From: M30B80 sp965656935
GTDB taxonomy: Bacteria > Pseudomonadota > Alphaproteobacteria > Rhodobacterales > Rhodobacteraceae
NCBI GenBank assembly: GCA_965656935.1
Contig: CBFHMG010000004.1
Span: forward strand, 62,001-126,000
Direction: 5' to 3'
Length of the DNA: 64,000 bases
A program made the position numbers and the translations under genes. Shown here piece after piece: positions 7,389 through 17,102 of this stretch. The notes beneath the pieces are model-generated. The model was not told the DNA's origin and searched no databases. It saw only the letters and a list, made by a program, of their open reading frames with translations. Position 1 is the first letter of the stretch. The number at the start of each line of letters is the position of its first letter.

Positions 7389-8885
7389 TTACTCGGCAGG
7401 CTCTTTCATCTTGAAACCCTTGGCCATCATATCGGTCGGATTGACGGGGTATTCGCCTGAGAAACAGGCATCGCAATAGCGCGGGCTTTTCGCGTCACGG
7501 CCATTGGCCTCGCCTGCTGCGCGGTACAAACCGTCAAGCGAGACAAAGCGCAGGCTGTCAACGCCCAGATGTTTGCGCATCTCTTCCTCGGTCATGGTGG
7601 CAGCCAGCAGCTTGTCACGCTGTGGCGTGTCGACACCGTAGAAACAGGGCCAAGCGGTCGGCGGGCTTGCGATGCGGAAATGCACTTCGGCGGCACCCGC
7701 ATCCAAGATCATCTGTTTGATCTTCTGGCTGGTGGTGCCACGCACAACGGAATCATCCACAAGGATCACGCGCTTGCCTTCAATCAGCGCGCGATTGACA
7801 TTGAGCTTGAGGCGCACACCCATATTGCGGATCTGCTCGGTCGGCTCGATGAAGGTGCGGCCCATATATTGGTTGCGGATAATGCCCATCCCGAAGGGGA
7901 TGCCACTTTCAAACGCATATCCGATCGCCGCAGGCGTACCGCTATCGGGCACGGGGCAGACCAGATCAGCATCCACAGGGGCTTCGCGGGCCAGTTCCAC
8001 ACCGATCTGGCGGCGCGTCTCATAGACGGAGCGCCCGCCAAGAATGCTGTCAGGCCGCGAGAAATAGACATGTTCGAAAATACAGAAACGGGGTTTCTTG
8101 GGCTCGAAAGGCATATAGCTCTCGATGCCCTGCTCGGTGATCACCACCATTTCACCAGGCTCGACCTCACGAACGAATTCCGCGCCGATGATATCAAGCG
8201 CGCAGGTCTCGGAGGAGAGCGCCCATCCATCGCCGACCTTGCCCAGAACCAGCGGGCGCACGCCAAGCGGGTCGCGCACACCCATCAGCTTGGTGCGCGT
8301 CATTGCCACAACGGAGAAGGCACCTTCAACGCGGCGCAGCGCGTCTTTCATGCGTTCAGGAATGGTCTTTTGGTAGCTGCGCGCCATCAGATGAATGATG
8401 CATTCCGAATCTGAGGATGACTGGAAGATCGAGCCGCGCCCGATCAATTCACGGCGCAGTTCATCGGCATTTACGATATTGCCATTATGCGCAATCGCGG
8501 CACCACCCATGGCAAATTCGCCAAAGAAGGGCTGCACATCGCGGATCGCGGTCGCCCCTTTGGAGCCCGCCGTGGAATAGCGCACATGCCCGATCGAGAT
8601 TGAGCCGGGCAGGGTTTCCATCAGCTTTTGCGAGGTGAAATTATCGCGGACATAGCCAAAGCGTCGGGCCGATTGGAAGCCCGCCTCGGGGTCATGCGTA
8701 ACGATCCCCCCCGCTTCCTGACCGCGATGCTGCAAGGCATGCAGGCCAAGGGCTACGAAATTTGCCGCATCCGTGACCCCTACGACACCGAAGACACCGC
8801 ATTCTTCATGCAATTTGTCACCGTCGACCGGATCAAAGGGATGGGATGGAAACCGAGCGTCATTGGCAGCGTCGGAATTATGCAT
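7389..8885 (-). CDS. purF: Amidophosphoribosyltransferase
   Basis: First committed step of purine synthesis: glutamine plus PRPP gives 5-phosphoribosylamine. The class II glutamine amidotransferase domain begins at Cys29 (EECGVFG), which becomes N-terminal after propeptide removal. The PRPP-binding motif is VILVDDSVVRGTT, in the C-terminal phosphoribosyltransferase domain. It has 498 residues. The start at 8885 has AGGAG 9-10 bases upstream; the longer reading to 8975 adds unrelated sequence. It follows cvpA on the same strand with 126 bases between. Confidence 0.97.
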   Translation of the reverse strand: MHNSDAANDARFPSHPFDPVDGDKLHEECGVFGVVGVTDAANFVALGLHALQHRGQEAGGIVTHDPEAGFQSARRFGYVRDNFTSQKLMETLPGSISIGHVRYSTAGSKGATAIRDVQPFFGEFAMGGAAIAHNGNIVNADELRRELIGRGSIFQSSSDSECIIHLMARSYQKTIPERMKDALRRVEGAFSVVAMTRTKLMGVRDPLGVRPLVLGKVGDGWALSSETCALDIIGAEFVREVEPGEMVVITEQGIESYMPFEPKKPRFCIFEHVYFSRPDSILGGRSVYETRRQIGVELAREAPVDADLVCPVPDSGTPAAIGYAFESGIPFGMGIIRNQYMGRTFIEPTEQIRNMGVRLKLNVNRALIEGKRVILVDDSVVRGTTSQKIKQMILDAGAAEVHFRIASPPTAWPCFYGVDTPQRDKLLAATMTEEEMRKHLGVDSLRFVSLDGLYRAAGEANGRDAKSPRYCDACFSGEYPVNPTDMMAKGFKMKEPAE

Positions 8886-9011
8886 CAGGTGCGCTCCTGC
8901 AGGCGTCAGGATGAGCCGCCGAATCCCATCGGCCGCTTTCGAGTTCCGTGTAGGACAACACGGGCGCGGTGTCACGCCCGCTGTTACCTCTTCGTTACAT
9001 TTCCTGACGGT

Positions 9012-9608
9012 TCAGCCGTCGCTGCTTGGTGTTTGGGCAGCGGGCGTCTCATCAGGCAGATCGCAAGTGCCGATCAATTGCTCATAGCGCTGCAAAATCC
9101 AGCCTGGTGCGTCTTCCGGGATTTGCTCGTCGATGGAGCCTTGCGCCTGCCCGAAGATCATCGCGGTGCGGCTCTCGGAGACCATCGCGATCGGCTCGGA
9201 GCCTGCCACGCGGTCATAGGCCACAAGCGCCACGACAACCAAAAGCACGCCGCGCAACACGCCGAAGAAAAAGCCAAGCCCCGCATCAAGGCCACCAATG
9301 GCCGAGCGTTGGATGGCCGAAGAAAACAGAGGCGTGAACAAGGACACGATCACCAAGGCGATGGCAAAGACCGCCGCGAAGGCAAGGATGATCGCCAATT
9401 CGCAGCTTTCGCCGACGAAATCGCCCACAACGGGAATTTCACCGATCAAAGGCGATGCGGCAGGCGCAAAGAGAAAGGCCAGAATGGCGGCCACGACCCA
9501 ACCTGCGATCGACATGATCTCTCGCACGAAGCCTCGCGAATAGGCGAGAATGGCCGATATCACGATGACGGCTGCGACGATGCCGTCGATGATTGTGAAG
9601 CCTTCCAT
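9012..9608 (-). CDS. cvpA: CvpA family membrane protein
   Basis: Inner membrane protein of 198 residues, named for colicin V production in Escherichia coli; its biochemical role is unclear. Four hydrophobic segments lie at about 5-22, 28-50, 65-90 and 105-130. The family pattern GFVREIMSIAGWVVA is near residue 25 and FFFGVLRGVLLV is in the last helix. It lies between radA (24 bases upstream) and purF, an arrangement common in alphaproteobacteria and suggestive of one operon. Confidence 0.92.
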   Translation of the reverse strand: MEGFTIIDGIVAAVIVISAILAYSRGFVREIMSIAGWVVAAILAFLFAPAASPLIGEIPVVGDFVGESCELAIILAFAAVFAIALVIVSLFTPLFSSAIQRSAIGGLDAGLGFFFGVLRGVLLVVVALVAYDRVAGSEPIAMVSESRTAMIFGQAQGSIDEQIPEDAPGWILQRYEQLIGTCDLPDETPAAQTPSSDG

Positions 9609-9632
9609 GCGTATCCCCGTTTTCGTTCGGAC

Positions 9633-11000
9633 CTATTCGGCCCCGAATGTTTCACCCACGAAACGTGTCAAATCTGGCATCAAATCCAGCTTCATTCCCG
9701 CTCCGTCCCCGAATTTGCACCCTTGGGGTGCGATGGCGCTGGTGAAACCAAGTTTCTGTGCTTCTTTCAACCTGTTTTCGGCCTGAGAGACAGGACGAAG
9801 GGCCCCAGACAGGCTTAATTCGCCAAAAATCACCGATGTGGCGGGCAAAGCAGCATCTTCGCGCGCCGAAAGAAGGGCGGCGGCCACGGCCAGATCGGCG
9901 GCGGGCTCGCTGATGCGCATGCCGCCTGCAATATTGAGATAGACATCCAGACCCGCAAAAGAGATGCCGACCCGCGCCTCCAGAACTGCCAAGATCATCG
10001 ACAAGCGCCCGCTATCCCAGCCCACCACCGCGCGGCGGGGCTGGCTGAGCGAGGAGGGCGCGACCAAGGCTTGAATTTCGACCAGCACGGGGCGGGTGCC
10101 TTCCATGCCCGCAAAAACCACCGATCCGGGTGCGGGGGTGTCGCGGTCGGTCAGGAACAGGGCCGAAGGGTTGGGCACTTGCGCCAAGCCCGCGCCCGTC
10201 ATCTCAAACACGCCGATTTCATCTGCGGGGCCAAAGCGGTTCTTGACCGCACGCAGGATGCGGAATTGATGGCCGCGCTCACCCTCGAAATAGAGCACGG
10301 TATCGACCATATGCTCGACCACGCGCGGGCCTGCGATCTGGCCCTCTTTGGTGACATGGCCAACCAAAACAATCGCCACGCCGCGCTGTTTCGCAAAACT
10401 GACCAATTCATGGGCCGAGGCGCGGACCTGACTGACCGAGCCGGGCGCGCTGTCCACGGTGTCGAGCCACATCGTCTGGATCGAATCGATGATTGCCAGA
10501 TCGGGGCGTTCCTCATCCAAGGTGGTCAGGATATCGCGCAGATTGGTTTCGGCGGCCAGTTTGACCTGCGCATCACCCAAGCCAAGCCGCTGCGCACGCA
10601 TGCGCACTTGGGCGGTCGCTTCTTCGCCCGAGACATAAATGACCTTCATACCCTGTTTGGCAAAGCTGGCCGCTGCCTGCAAAAGCAGCGTGGATTTCCC
10701 GATACCAGGATCGCCGCCCACAAGCGTGGCCGAGGCAGGCACCAAGCCGCCGCCAAAGACGCGGTCCAACTCGTCCATCCCTGAGCCGCTGCGCGGGGGC
10801 GGGGCTTCTTCGGTGGCCAGATCGCTGAGCGCCATCTTGCGCCCTTTGGCAGCGCCCAAGCCCGATTTCTTCGGCCCCGCAGACAGAGGGGCTTCTTCCT
10901 GTATCGAATTCCATTCGCCACAGCCATCACAGCGCCCCGACCATTTCTTATGGGTGGTGCCGCAGGCCGAGCAGATGAATTGGATCACAGGTTTTGCCAT
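9633..11000 (-). CDS. radA: DNA repair protein RadA
   Basis: RecA-like ATPase that helps branch migration during recombinational repair. The N-terminal zinc finger has two CxxC pairs (CSACGTTHKKWSGRCDGCG). The Walker A motif is GGDPGIGKST near residue 98, the RadA-specific motif is KNRFG near 258, and a Lon-protease-like domain forms the C-terminus. It has 455 residues, normal for the family. First gene of the radA-cvpA-purF run, diverging from the beta-barrel gene across a 389-base gap. Confidence 0.97.
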   Translation of the reverse strand: MAKPVIQFICSACGTTHKKWSGRCDGCGEWNSIQEEAPLSAGPKKSGLGAAKGRKMALSDLATEEAPPPRSGSGMDELDRVFGGGLVPASATLVGGDPGIGKSTLLLQAAASFAKQGMKVIYVSGEEATAQVRMRAQRLGLGDAQVKLAAETNLRDILTTLDEERPDLAIIDSIQTMWLDTVDSAPGSVSQVRASAHELVSFAKQRGVAIVLVGHVTKEGQIAGPRVVEHMVDTVLYFEGERGHQFRILRAVKNRFGPADEIGVFEMTGAGLAQVPNPSALFLTDRDTPAPGSVVFAGMEGTRPVLVEIQALVAPSSLSQPRRAVVGWDSGRLSMILAVLEARVGISFAGLDVYLNIAGGMRISEPAADLAVAAALLSAREDAALPATSVIFGELSLSGALRPVSQAENRLKEAQKLGFTSAIAPQGCKFGDGAGMKLDLMPDLTRFVGETFGAE

Positions 11001-11389
11001 GGTCTTGGATTACCCCGACTGGCGGAGTTGTGCCACAGCCGATTTTGGTGGCCGCGAGTCGCAATTGGTAGCTCCGATTCTAATGAGATTCGGCGCGAAA
11101 GTTGAAAATTGGGGATCTTTAGGGGGTGGTGTGACCCTCTTTCGACGAAAAAATGTCCGAAATGTGGCACGAAAAACCACGCTTTCTGTAGCGGGTGGCG
11201 ATTTGGCGAACCACAATCTGTTGTGGATCGCCCGAAAATATAGGCCTTTCGCTCAGGTCGCTTTGCGAGCTGCGCCACAAAATTTACTTTGATTTCGGCG
11301 CGTAACTTGTTCACAAAATGGCAAAAATAAGACGCAGGGCCTCCGACCCAAAAACAAAAATGCGGAGGTCGTTAGGGGCAGAGCAGAAT
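11001..11389. other. 389-base intergenic region between radA and the beta-barrel gene
   Basis: No open frame here looks like a gene. The region should hold the divergent promoters of radA and the outer-membrane gene. I see an inverted repeat CCACAA-TCTG-TTGTGG at 11211-11226 and A/T-rich stretches at 11140-11180 and 11270-11360, but no clear -35/-10 pair. Confidence 0.6.
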
Positions 11390-12865
11390 ATGGCACTCAG
11401 GGCTATCACCTGGGCAGGTGCGCTATTTTTGGCGACCAGCGGACAGGCATACTCACAAGACACGCAGCCTGCGGGCGCCTTCACCTATTTGGAAGGCTCT
11501 ATGGCGCAGGGTGATGCGGGCGTGACGGCGCTGCCATCAGGCAGGCTGCAATCCTCGCCCTTCATGCTGCATGTCACCGATAGCACCAATTTCATGTCGC
11601 GCATGTCGGTCGAGAATGACCAAGGTATGTTCAGCCATCTGGCATTGTTCGGCGAGGCGCTGGCAGAGTTCCGCGAGGCGACCAGCCAGACCAATGGGCG
11701 CACCCGTCTTGATAACAATGATGACGGCTATTCCTTCGTGCTGCGGATGATCACGGACCCTGCAATGCTGCAGGCGGGATCAGAAATGCAGATCGAAATG
11801 GCCCTTGAAAGCCATGATCCCGAAGTGGTGCTTGGTTGGGCCATTGGCGTCATGCAGGGTGGGTATTTCATGCCCTATAGTGCCGAGGATGCAGCGCAGG
11901 TTGCCACGGCCTTGGCCGCAGCCCAAGCACAGCAAGCCGAGCAGGAACAGACCCAATTTGTCGTCACTGTGGATGGCACGGGCCGTTTGATCGTGATCGA
12001 TGCCAGCACCGTGACCCGCAGTTTCGCGCAGCAAAGTTTTGTGGCCCGCGACCAAGCGCTTGGCTTTACGCGCTTTACCGGCCCCGAGGGCGAGATCGAG
12101 GTTGTCGCCTCGCATATGAATGCGCCAGGCTTGGTGGGTGGGCTTTACACTTGGGTAGAACTCAGCGGCTTTCACAGCTTTGGCAGCACCCAAGAAGTGT
12201 CGGGCCATGGTCTACAATTCGGCGCGGATATCGAATTGGGCGCGCAGCAGCTTTTGGGTCTGTCCTTTGGCTATCGTGATGTCTCAGCCCAAAGCACGGG
12301 CTTTGCGCAAGAGGGCAGCTTCACCTTTGTTCAGCCCTATTATTCCTTCCGCCAAGGTGCCTTTAGCGGCTCGGCCAGCCTGCTTTATGGCGAGGGCGAA
12401 TATACCCAAACGGCGGCTGGTGGCACGGGCGAGGGCGATCTGCGCCTCAGCTCGATCAGCCTTGAAGGCGGGCGCGATATTGCCTTGAGTGACGGCGTGA
12501 CGCTGACCCCGACCCTTGGCCTGACCTATGGCGAGGTCGAGACCACAGGGCGCAGCGGCACCTTGGCTGGAACTGGCACCACCGATAGCCAATTCACCCA
12601 AAGTTCGATCGGTGCCCGCCTGAGCCGCGCAGTGGCATGGGGCACGGTCACGGGTGGTCTTTTTATTGACCATGTGGATCGTTCGACAAATAATGTCGCG
12701 GTGAACGGTTTGATCAATGATGACGGCGTCTCGGGCCGGGTTGAGATCGGGCTGGAAGGGATGATCGGGAACCGCACGGGCGTGAATACCTCGCTCGAGA
12801 TCAGCGGGATCGGTCAGGATATGCAGCAAGCGCGTGGCGGGGTACGTTTCTCGCTCAGCTTCTGA
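11390..12865 (+). CDS. Autotransporter-type outer membrane beta-barrel protein
   Basis: Signal peptide MALRAITWAGALFLATSGQAYSQ, then a passenger-like region to about residue 230. A C-terminal barrel of alternating strands follows (LLGLSFGYRDVSA, FTFVQPYYSF, GSASLLYGEGEY, LTPTLGLTYGEVET). The last residues are GGVRFSLSF with a terminal Phe, the usual outer-membrane insertion signal. It has 491 residues. I choose 11390 so that the signal peptide is N-terminal; ATGs at 11318 and 11360 are in frame but have no better ribosome site. Ligand or substrate unknown. Confidence 0.82.
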   Translation: MALRAITWAGALFLATSGQAYSQDTQPAGAFTYLEGSMAQGDAGVTALPSGRLQSSPFMLHVTDSTNFMSRMSVENDQGMFSHLALFGEALAEFREATSQTNGRTRLDNNDDGYSFVLRMITDPAMLQAGSEMQIEMALESHDPEVVLGWAIGVMQGGYFMPYSAEDAAQVATALAAAQAQQAEQEQTQFVVTVDGTGRLIVIDASTVTRSFAQQSFVARDQALGFTRFTGPEGEIEVVASHMNAPGLVGGLYTWVELSGFHSFGSTQEVSGHGLQFGADIELGAQQLLGLSFGYRDVSAQSTGFAQEGSFTFVQPYYSFRQGAFSGSASLLYGEGEYTQTAAGGTGEGDLRLSSISLEGGRDIALSDGVTLTPTLGLTYGEVETTGRSGTLAGTGTTDSQFTQSSIGARLSRAVAWGTVTGGLFIDHVDRSTNNVAVNGLINDDGVSGRVEIGLEGMIGNRTGVNTSLEISGIGQDMQQARGGVRFSLSF

Positions 12866-13310
12866 GCTGGCGGGCTGTGGCAATCGAAACGGCGAGCGAG
12901 CCCAAGACGCAAGCCGTGAAGAGCCACAGCCCCCAAGCTGTTTCCAGCCGCCCGACGGCAAGACCTTTTCCAACCATAATATAAAGCGAAATCAGAAAGA
13001 TATCGGCCATTGCCAATTTGCCCAATAGGGTGGTTATGGCCAATGTTCTCTCGGATAGCCTATCGGCCAATTTGCCCAGATGCAGCAGCATCAAGGCAAG
13101 GGTTTTGGCGATGGGGGCCAGCAAGGCGAAGATCGCGATCAAGATCGCCAAGACCCATTCGCCCCCCTCCCATAACGCAGAGAGGCCCGTGAGCACTGAA
13201 ATCTCCTCCAACCCGAACCAAGGCAGCAGGCCCGCGCGCATCAAAGGCGCGGCCCATGCCACTGGAAACAGGATCAAAAGGATCAGATTGGCCCAAAACA
13301 GAATACGCAT
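12855..13310 (-). CDS. PqiA-like single-domain membrane protein
   Basis: Four-helix membrane protein of 151 residues resembling one PqiA (paraquat-inducible protein A) domain: hydrophobic segments at about 4-22, 50-72, 90-112 and 120-145, with GKLAMADIFLISLYI typical of the family. It lacks the CxxC zinc ribbon of full-length PqiA. I choose the ATG at 13310; a TTG at 13346, three bases after the upstream stop codon, is possible. Its 3' end overlaps the convergent beta-barrel gene by 11 bases. Probably in one transcript with the next gene upstream. Confidence 0.75.
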   Translation of the reverse strand: MRILFWANLILLILFPVAWAAPLMRAGLLPWFGLEEISVLTGLSALWEGGEWVLAILIAIFALLAPIAKTLALMLLHLGKLADRLSERTLAITTLLGKLAMADIFLISLYIMVGKGLAVGRLETAWGLWLFTACVLGSLAVSIATARQLRS

Positions 13311-13349
13311 AACCGAGGAGATGGGCCTTTCGCGCCTCAGGCGCAAGCC

Positions 13350-14186
13350 TTACTCGGCAGGCGCCCCAAAGCCGGCATGCATGGCGATCACGCGGTTGCG
13401 GCCCTCGCTGGGGTCTTGATCACCGCTCACGCGCACAGGTTTGGGTAGCTCGGTCGCGCTGATCGGGCGATGGCGCAGCTCGAAACCCAATTCAACCAAA
13501 GCCGTGCGCAGTTTTTCCTCAACATCGCGGCGCTTTTCGCCAAGCTTGATCTCGTCATCCTCGATCTTTTCGGCAAGCGCGCTCAATTCAAAGCAGGAGT
13601 TGCGGGCGCGTTCCAAGGTCTGTTCAAACCCTGCAATCTCTTTCTGGCGCTGCTTGAGGAAGCTGCGCGCGCGCTCAACCTTCTCGACCGAGAATGTCTG
13701 CGAGAGGTGATGGCTTTCGATGCTCATTTGTGATGCAATTTCAAGAATTTGCGGCTCGAGTGTTTCCAGCTCGGGATGCTCTTGCAAAAACGCCATGCGT
13801 TCCCGCACCGCATCAAATTCGCGGCTGAGTTGAAAGAACCCTTCGCGATCGGCGGCATGACAGGCGGCATAGGCTTGGCCCACATCTTCCATTGAAATCC
13901 GGAAATCGCGGTGACTTTCTTCCAGACGCAGCATGCGGCTATAGGCAGGCAGGATCGAGCAGAGGCAGATGATCACTGCGGTCAGACCCATCTGCACATA
14001 CATCCCGCCTTCGGGGATCAAGATGTCACCAAATTGTAGAGGCAGGGTCAACCAAGGCAAGACGCCAAACGCGCTGAGCATGGTGACACAGAGAAGACCA
14101 ATTCCAAAGAGCACCAAGAGGTAAGAGAATGTTCTTTGAAGCAGCGATAAAAAAGATACTAAAATTCCAGCAGTCGAATTCGACAC
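13350..14186 (-). CDS. Membrane-anchored coiled-coil protein of unknown function
   Basis: Has 278 residues. Two hydrophobic segments (about 8-40 and 62-82) are followed by a cytosolic helical region with coiled-coil character (about 85-235) and a short disordered tail. I recall relatives labelled as DNA repair proteins, but no repair domain is visible. GTG start at 14186, with GGGGA 8 bases upstream. It may be co-transcribed with the PqiA-like gene 39 bases downstream. Confidence 0.7.
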   Translation of the reverse strand: MSNSTAGILVSFLSLLQRTFSYLLVLFGIGLLCVTMLSAFGVLPWLTLPLQFGDILIPEGGMYVQMGLTAVIICLCSILPAYSRMLRLEESHRDFRISMEDVGQAYAACHAADREGFFQLSREFDAVRERMAFLQEHPELETLEPQILEIASQMSIESHHLSQTFSVEKVERARSFLKQRQKEIAGFEQTLERARNSCFELSALAEKIEDDEIKLGEKRRDVEEKLRTALVELGFELRHRPISATELPKPVRVSGDQDPSEGRNRVIAMHAGFGAPAE

Positions 14187-14420
14187 GATAATTCCCCATA
14201 GGCCCCCAAAGCCCTCTCTTGTTAATCATAAATGGGAGGAGTTTTGAGCAAAAATATGCCGAAAAGGCCCAATTATTTAAAAATGGCCAGATTTTGTGGC
14301 GCAATGGAATTGGCTCCACAATCAGTTGACGCTTGGGTGGAAACAGAGCCGAGCATGCCTGAAATTGTTCATCTTTGGGAAACAAAACTCAAAGACGTTT
14401 CGGCGAGGCGATTCTCTGGC

Positions 14421-15167
14421 TCAGCGAACGGCTTCGATTGGCCCTTCGGCCGAGCCCGAGATGAACTGGCGCAGATAGGGATCATCGGCGCTGTCCATTT
14501 CCGCAACAGGGCCTGCCCATTTGATCACACCATCATGCAGCATCGCGACACGGTCGGCGATGGCGCGCACGCTGGACATGTCATGGGTAATGGTCATCGC
14601 CGTGGCACCCATTTCTACGACGATCTCGCGGATCAGGTCATTGATCACGCCCGACATGATCGGGTCGAGGCCAGTTGTCGGTTCATCAAAGAAGATCACA
14701 TCGGGTTGCGCCGCGATGGCGCGGGCAAGGCTGACGCGTTTTTGCATGCCGCCCGACAACTCGGCTGGGAACAGATCGGCCACATCGGGTTTCAGGCCAA
14801 CGCGGCGCAGCTTTTCGATGGCAATTTCGCGGGCTTCTTCCGCAGGGCGCTTGAGGCTGCCGCGTAAAAGTCTGAAGGCCACGTTTTGCCATACGCTCAT
14901 GGAATCGAACAAAGCGCCGCCTTGGAACAGCATCCCGAAACGGGCCAGAAAGGCATCGCGTTCCGCTTGCAACACATCCTGCCCCTCAAGCGCGATCAGG
15001 CCCGTGTCATGTTTGACCAGCCCCAATACGCATTTCAGAAGCACCGATTTGCCTGTGCCTGACCCGCCAATGATCACCACACTTTCGCCCTTGGCGGCCG
15101 ATAGGTTCACGCCGCGAAGAACATGTTTGCTCCCGAAGGATTTATGGACGTCGCGAAGCTCGATCAT
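14421..15167 (-). CDS. mlaF: Phospholipid/lipid ABC transporter ATP-binding protein MlaF
   Basis: ATPase of an Mla-type system that moves phospholipids between outer and inner membranes. The Walker A motif is GGSGTGKS near residue 35, the signature LSGGMQKR is near 136, and Walker B is VIFFDEPTTGLDP. It has 248 residues. The start overlaps the mlaE stop (ATGA), so the two subunits are coupled. The other usual partners (mlaD, mlaC, mlaB) are not in this window. Confidence 0.93.
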   Translation of the reverse strand: MIELRDVHKSFGSKHVLRGVNLSAAKGESVVIIGGSGTGKSVLLKCVLGLVKHDTGLIALEGQDVLQAERDAFLARFGMLFQGGALFDSMSVWQNVAFRLLRGSLKRPAEEAREIAIEKLRRVGLKPDVADLFPAELSGGMQKRVSLARAIAAQPDVIFFDEPTTGLDPIMSGVINDLIREIVVEMGATAMTITHDMSSVRAIADRVAMLHDGVIKWAGPVAEMDSADDPYLRQFISGSAEGPIEAVR

Positions 15168-15949
15168 GCTGTGAAAAACAACTCTGTCAGAAGGTAATTG
15201 GCCGCAAGGATCATGATCGAGGCCGAGACCACCGCATTGGTGGTGGCTTTGCCCACGCCGCGCGCGCCTTTGCCCGAATTCATGCCGTGATAGCAGCCCA
15301 TAAGCGCCACGATAAAGCCGAACACGGCGCCTTTGATCATGCCTGAAGTTACATCCCAGACCTCAAGGAAATCGACCGTATTTTGCACGTAATTGGCAGG
15401 GTTGAAGCCAAGCCGCGTTGTGCCCACGAGATAGCCGCCGAAAATGCCGATACTGTCGCCCACGGCCACCAGAAGCGGCAGGCTCAAAGTGGCGGCCAGA
15501 ACGCGCGGCACGGTGAGGTATTTCATCGGATTGGTCGAGAGCGTGACCAAAGCATCGATCTGTTCGGTCACGCGCATGGTGCCGATCTCGGCCGCTATCG
15601 CCGCGGCGACACGGCCTGCCACCATCAATCCGCCAAGCACAGGCCCCAACTCGCGCACCATGCCGATGGCCACAATCGAGGGCACAACGGATTCAGCATT
15701 AAACCTTGCGCCGCCTGCATAGATTTGCAGCGCCAGCGCGCCGCCAGTAAACAGCGCCGTCAGCCCCACCACGGGCAAGGACAGCCATCCGATCTGAACG
15801 ATCTGGCCCCAAATCTCGCGGAAATAGAAGGGGGGACGAAAAAGATGCGACAGGGTCTGCCCGCAATAGATCGCGATCCGCCCGATGGCCGCGAGCATCG
15901 CCAAAGTGGACCGCCCAATGGCCGCAATAGGCGAGAGGACCAAATTCAT
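15164..15949 (-). CDS. mlaE: MlaE family ABC transporter permease
   Basis: Permease of the Mla lipid transporter, 261 residues, with the family core GGALALQIYAGGARFNAE and the segment LGPVLGGLMVAGRVAAAIAAEIGTM (about 105-130). Hydrophobic helices lie at both ends. It overlaps alr by 4 bases at its start and mlaF by 4 bases at its end. This makes alr-mlaE-mlaF one translationally linked unit. Confidence 0.93.
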   Translation of the reverse strand: MNLVLSPIAAIGRSTLAMLAAIGRIAIYCGQTLSHLFRPPFYFREIWGQIVQIGWLSLPVVGLTALFTGGALALQIYAGGARFNAESVVPSIVAIGMVRELGPVLGGLMVAGRVAAAIAAEIGTMRVTEQIDALVTLSTNPMKYLTVPRVLAATLSLPLLVAVGDSIGIFGGYLVGTTRLGFNPANYVQNTVDFLEVWDVTSGMIKGAVFGFIVALMGCYHGMNSGKGARGVGKATTNAVVSASIMILAANYLLTELFFTA

Positions 15950-16989
15950 AGCGCTTCCCCTGAATAAATCCGCCGATAGCGCGGCCCCAGTGAGGTCAGG
16001 ATTTCATAGCCAATCGTGCCAGCGACATCCGCCAATTGATCAACGGTTTGATGGGGGCCCAGAATATCCAGCGCCTCGGGGATCTCATCCAGATCAGTCA
16101 CATCCACTGTCAGCAAATCCATCGAGACACGGCCTGCCAATTGGCAGGGCTGCGCGCCTGCATAAAGCAGGGCTTTGCCGCTCATCGCGCGGATCAATCC
16201 ATCGGCATAGCCTGCCGAAAGCGTAGCGATCTTGCGCGGGCCTTGGGCGGTATAGCTGGCCGAATAGCCAACGGTTTCGCCATCCACCAAATCGCGGACT
16301 TGGACCACGGGCAGAGACAGGCGCACCACGGGGCTGGCATCGGCAAAGGGAAACCCGCCATACAGCCCGATGCCTGGGCGGGTGAGGTCGAAATGATAAT
16401 CTTTGCCCATCAAAATGCCGCCCGTGGCCGAAAGCGAACGGGGTACGGAGACACCGTTTGTCATCTCGCTGAACTGGCGCAATTGATCGGGGTTTTGGGG
16501 ATGCTCGGGCGCATCGGCGCAGGCCAGATGGCTCATGACCAAAGTGATCGGGCCTGCCAGCAGGTCACCGCGGAGCGCCGCCCATTCCGCAGGCTCCATC
16601 CCCAAACGGTTCATCCCGCTATCAAGCTGCACGCCATAGGCGTGATCGGGCAGGGCGTTTTGGTGGCGGGCAAATTGGGCCGCGCTATTGAGCATAGGCG
16701 TCAGCGCATGATCGCGTAAAAGGGCTGCATCACCCTCCATATGGCCTGAAAATACATTGATTTCGGGGCCCGCCCCAAGGGCTTTGCGCACTGCTTCGCC
16801 TTCCTCGGCGACCGCCACGAAAAAGCGCCGCGCGCCGGCTTTGGCCAAGGCTTTCGCCACGCGGCCTGCATCCAGACCATAGCCATCAGCTTTGACAACG
16901 GCGGCCGTCTCGGCATTGGATTTTGCGTCCAATGCCCGCCAGTTGGCCACCAACGCATCAAGGTCGATATGAAGTGTTCCGCTTGCCAT
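15946..16989 (-). CDS. alr: Alanine racemase
   Basis: PLP enzyme making D-alanine for peptidoglycan. The PLP Lys is in VVKADGYG near residue 33, the active-site region is GYSASYTAQGPRKIATLSAG, and HLACAD near 157 is typical. It has 347 residues, at the short end of the family. It follows dnaB with a 113-base gap and runs straight into mlaE. Confidence 0.95.
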   Translation of the reverse strand: MASGTLHIDLDALVANWRALDAKSNAETAAVVKADGYGLDAGRVAKALAKAGARRFFVAVAEEGEAVRKALGAGPEINVFSGHMEGDAALLRDHALTPMLNSAAQFARHQNALPDHAYGVQLDSGMNRLGMEPAEWAALRGDLLAGPITLVMSHLACADAPEHPQNPDQLRQFSEMTNGVSVPRSLSATGGILMGKDYHFDLTRPGIGLYGGFPFADASPVVRLSLPVVQVRDLVDGETVGYSASYTAQGPRKIATLSAGYADGLIRAMSGKALLYAGAQPCQLAGRVSMDLLTVDVTDLDEIPEALDILGPHQTVDQLADVAGTIGYEILTSLGPRYRRIYSGEAL

Positions 16990-17102
16990 GATCTTCTGTC
17001 GCGTCTCTGACCCGCGGGGTCAAGAGGGCTCTGCCCACAAGGCCATAACGGCTGCGAAGCTGATGTTTTTTGACCAAAATAACGATGTTTCGGTAGGGCC
17101 TA

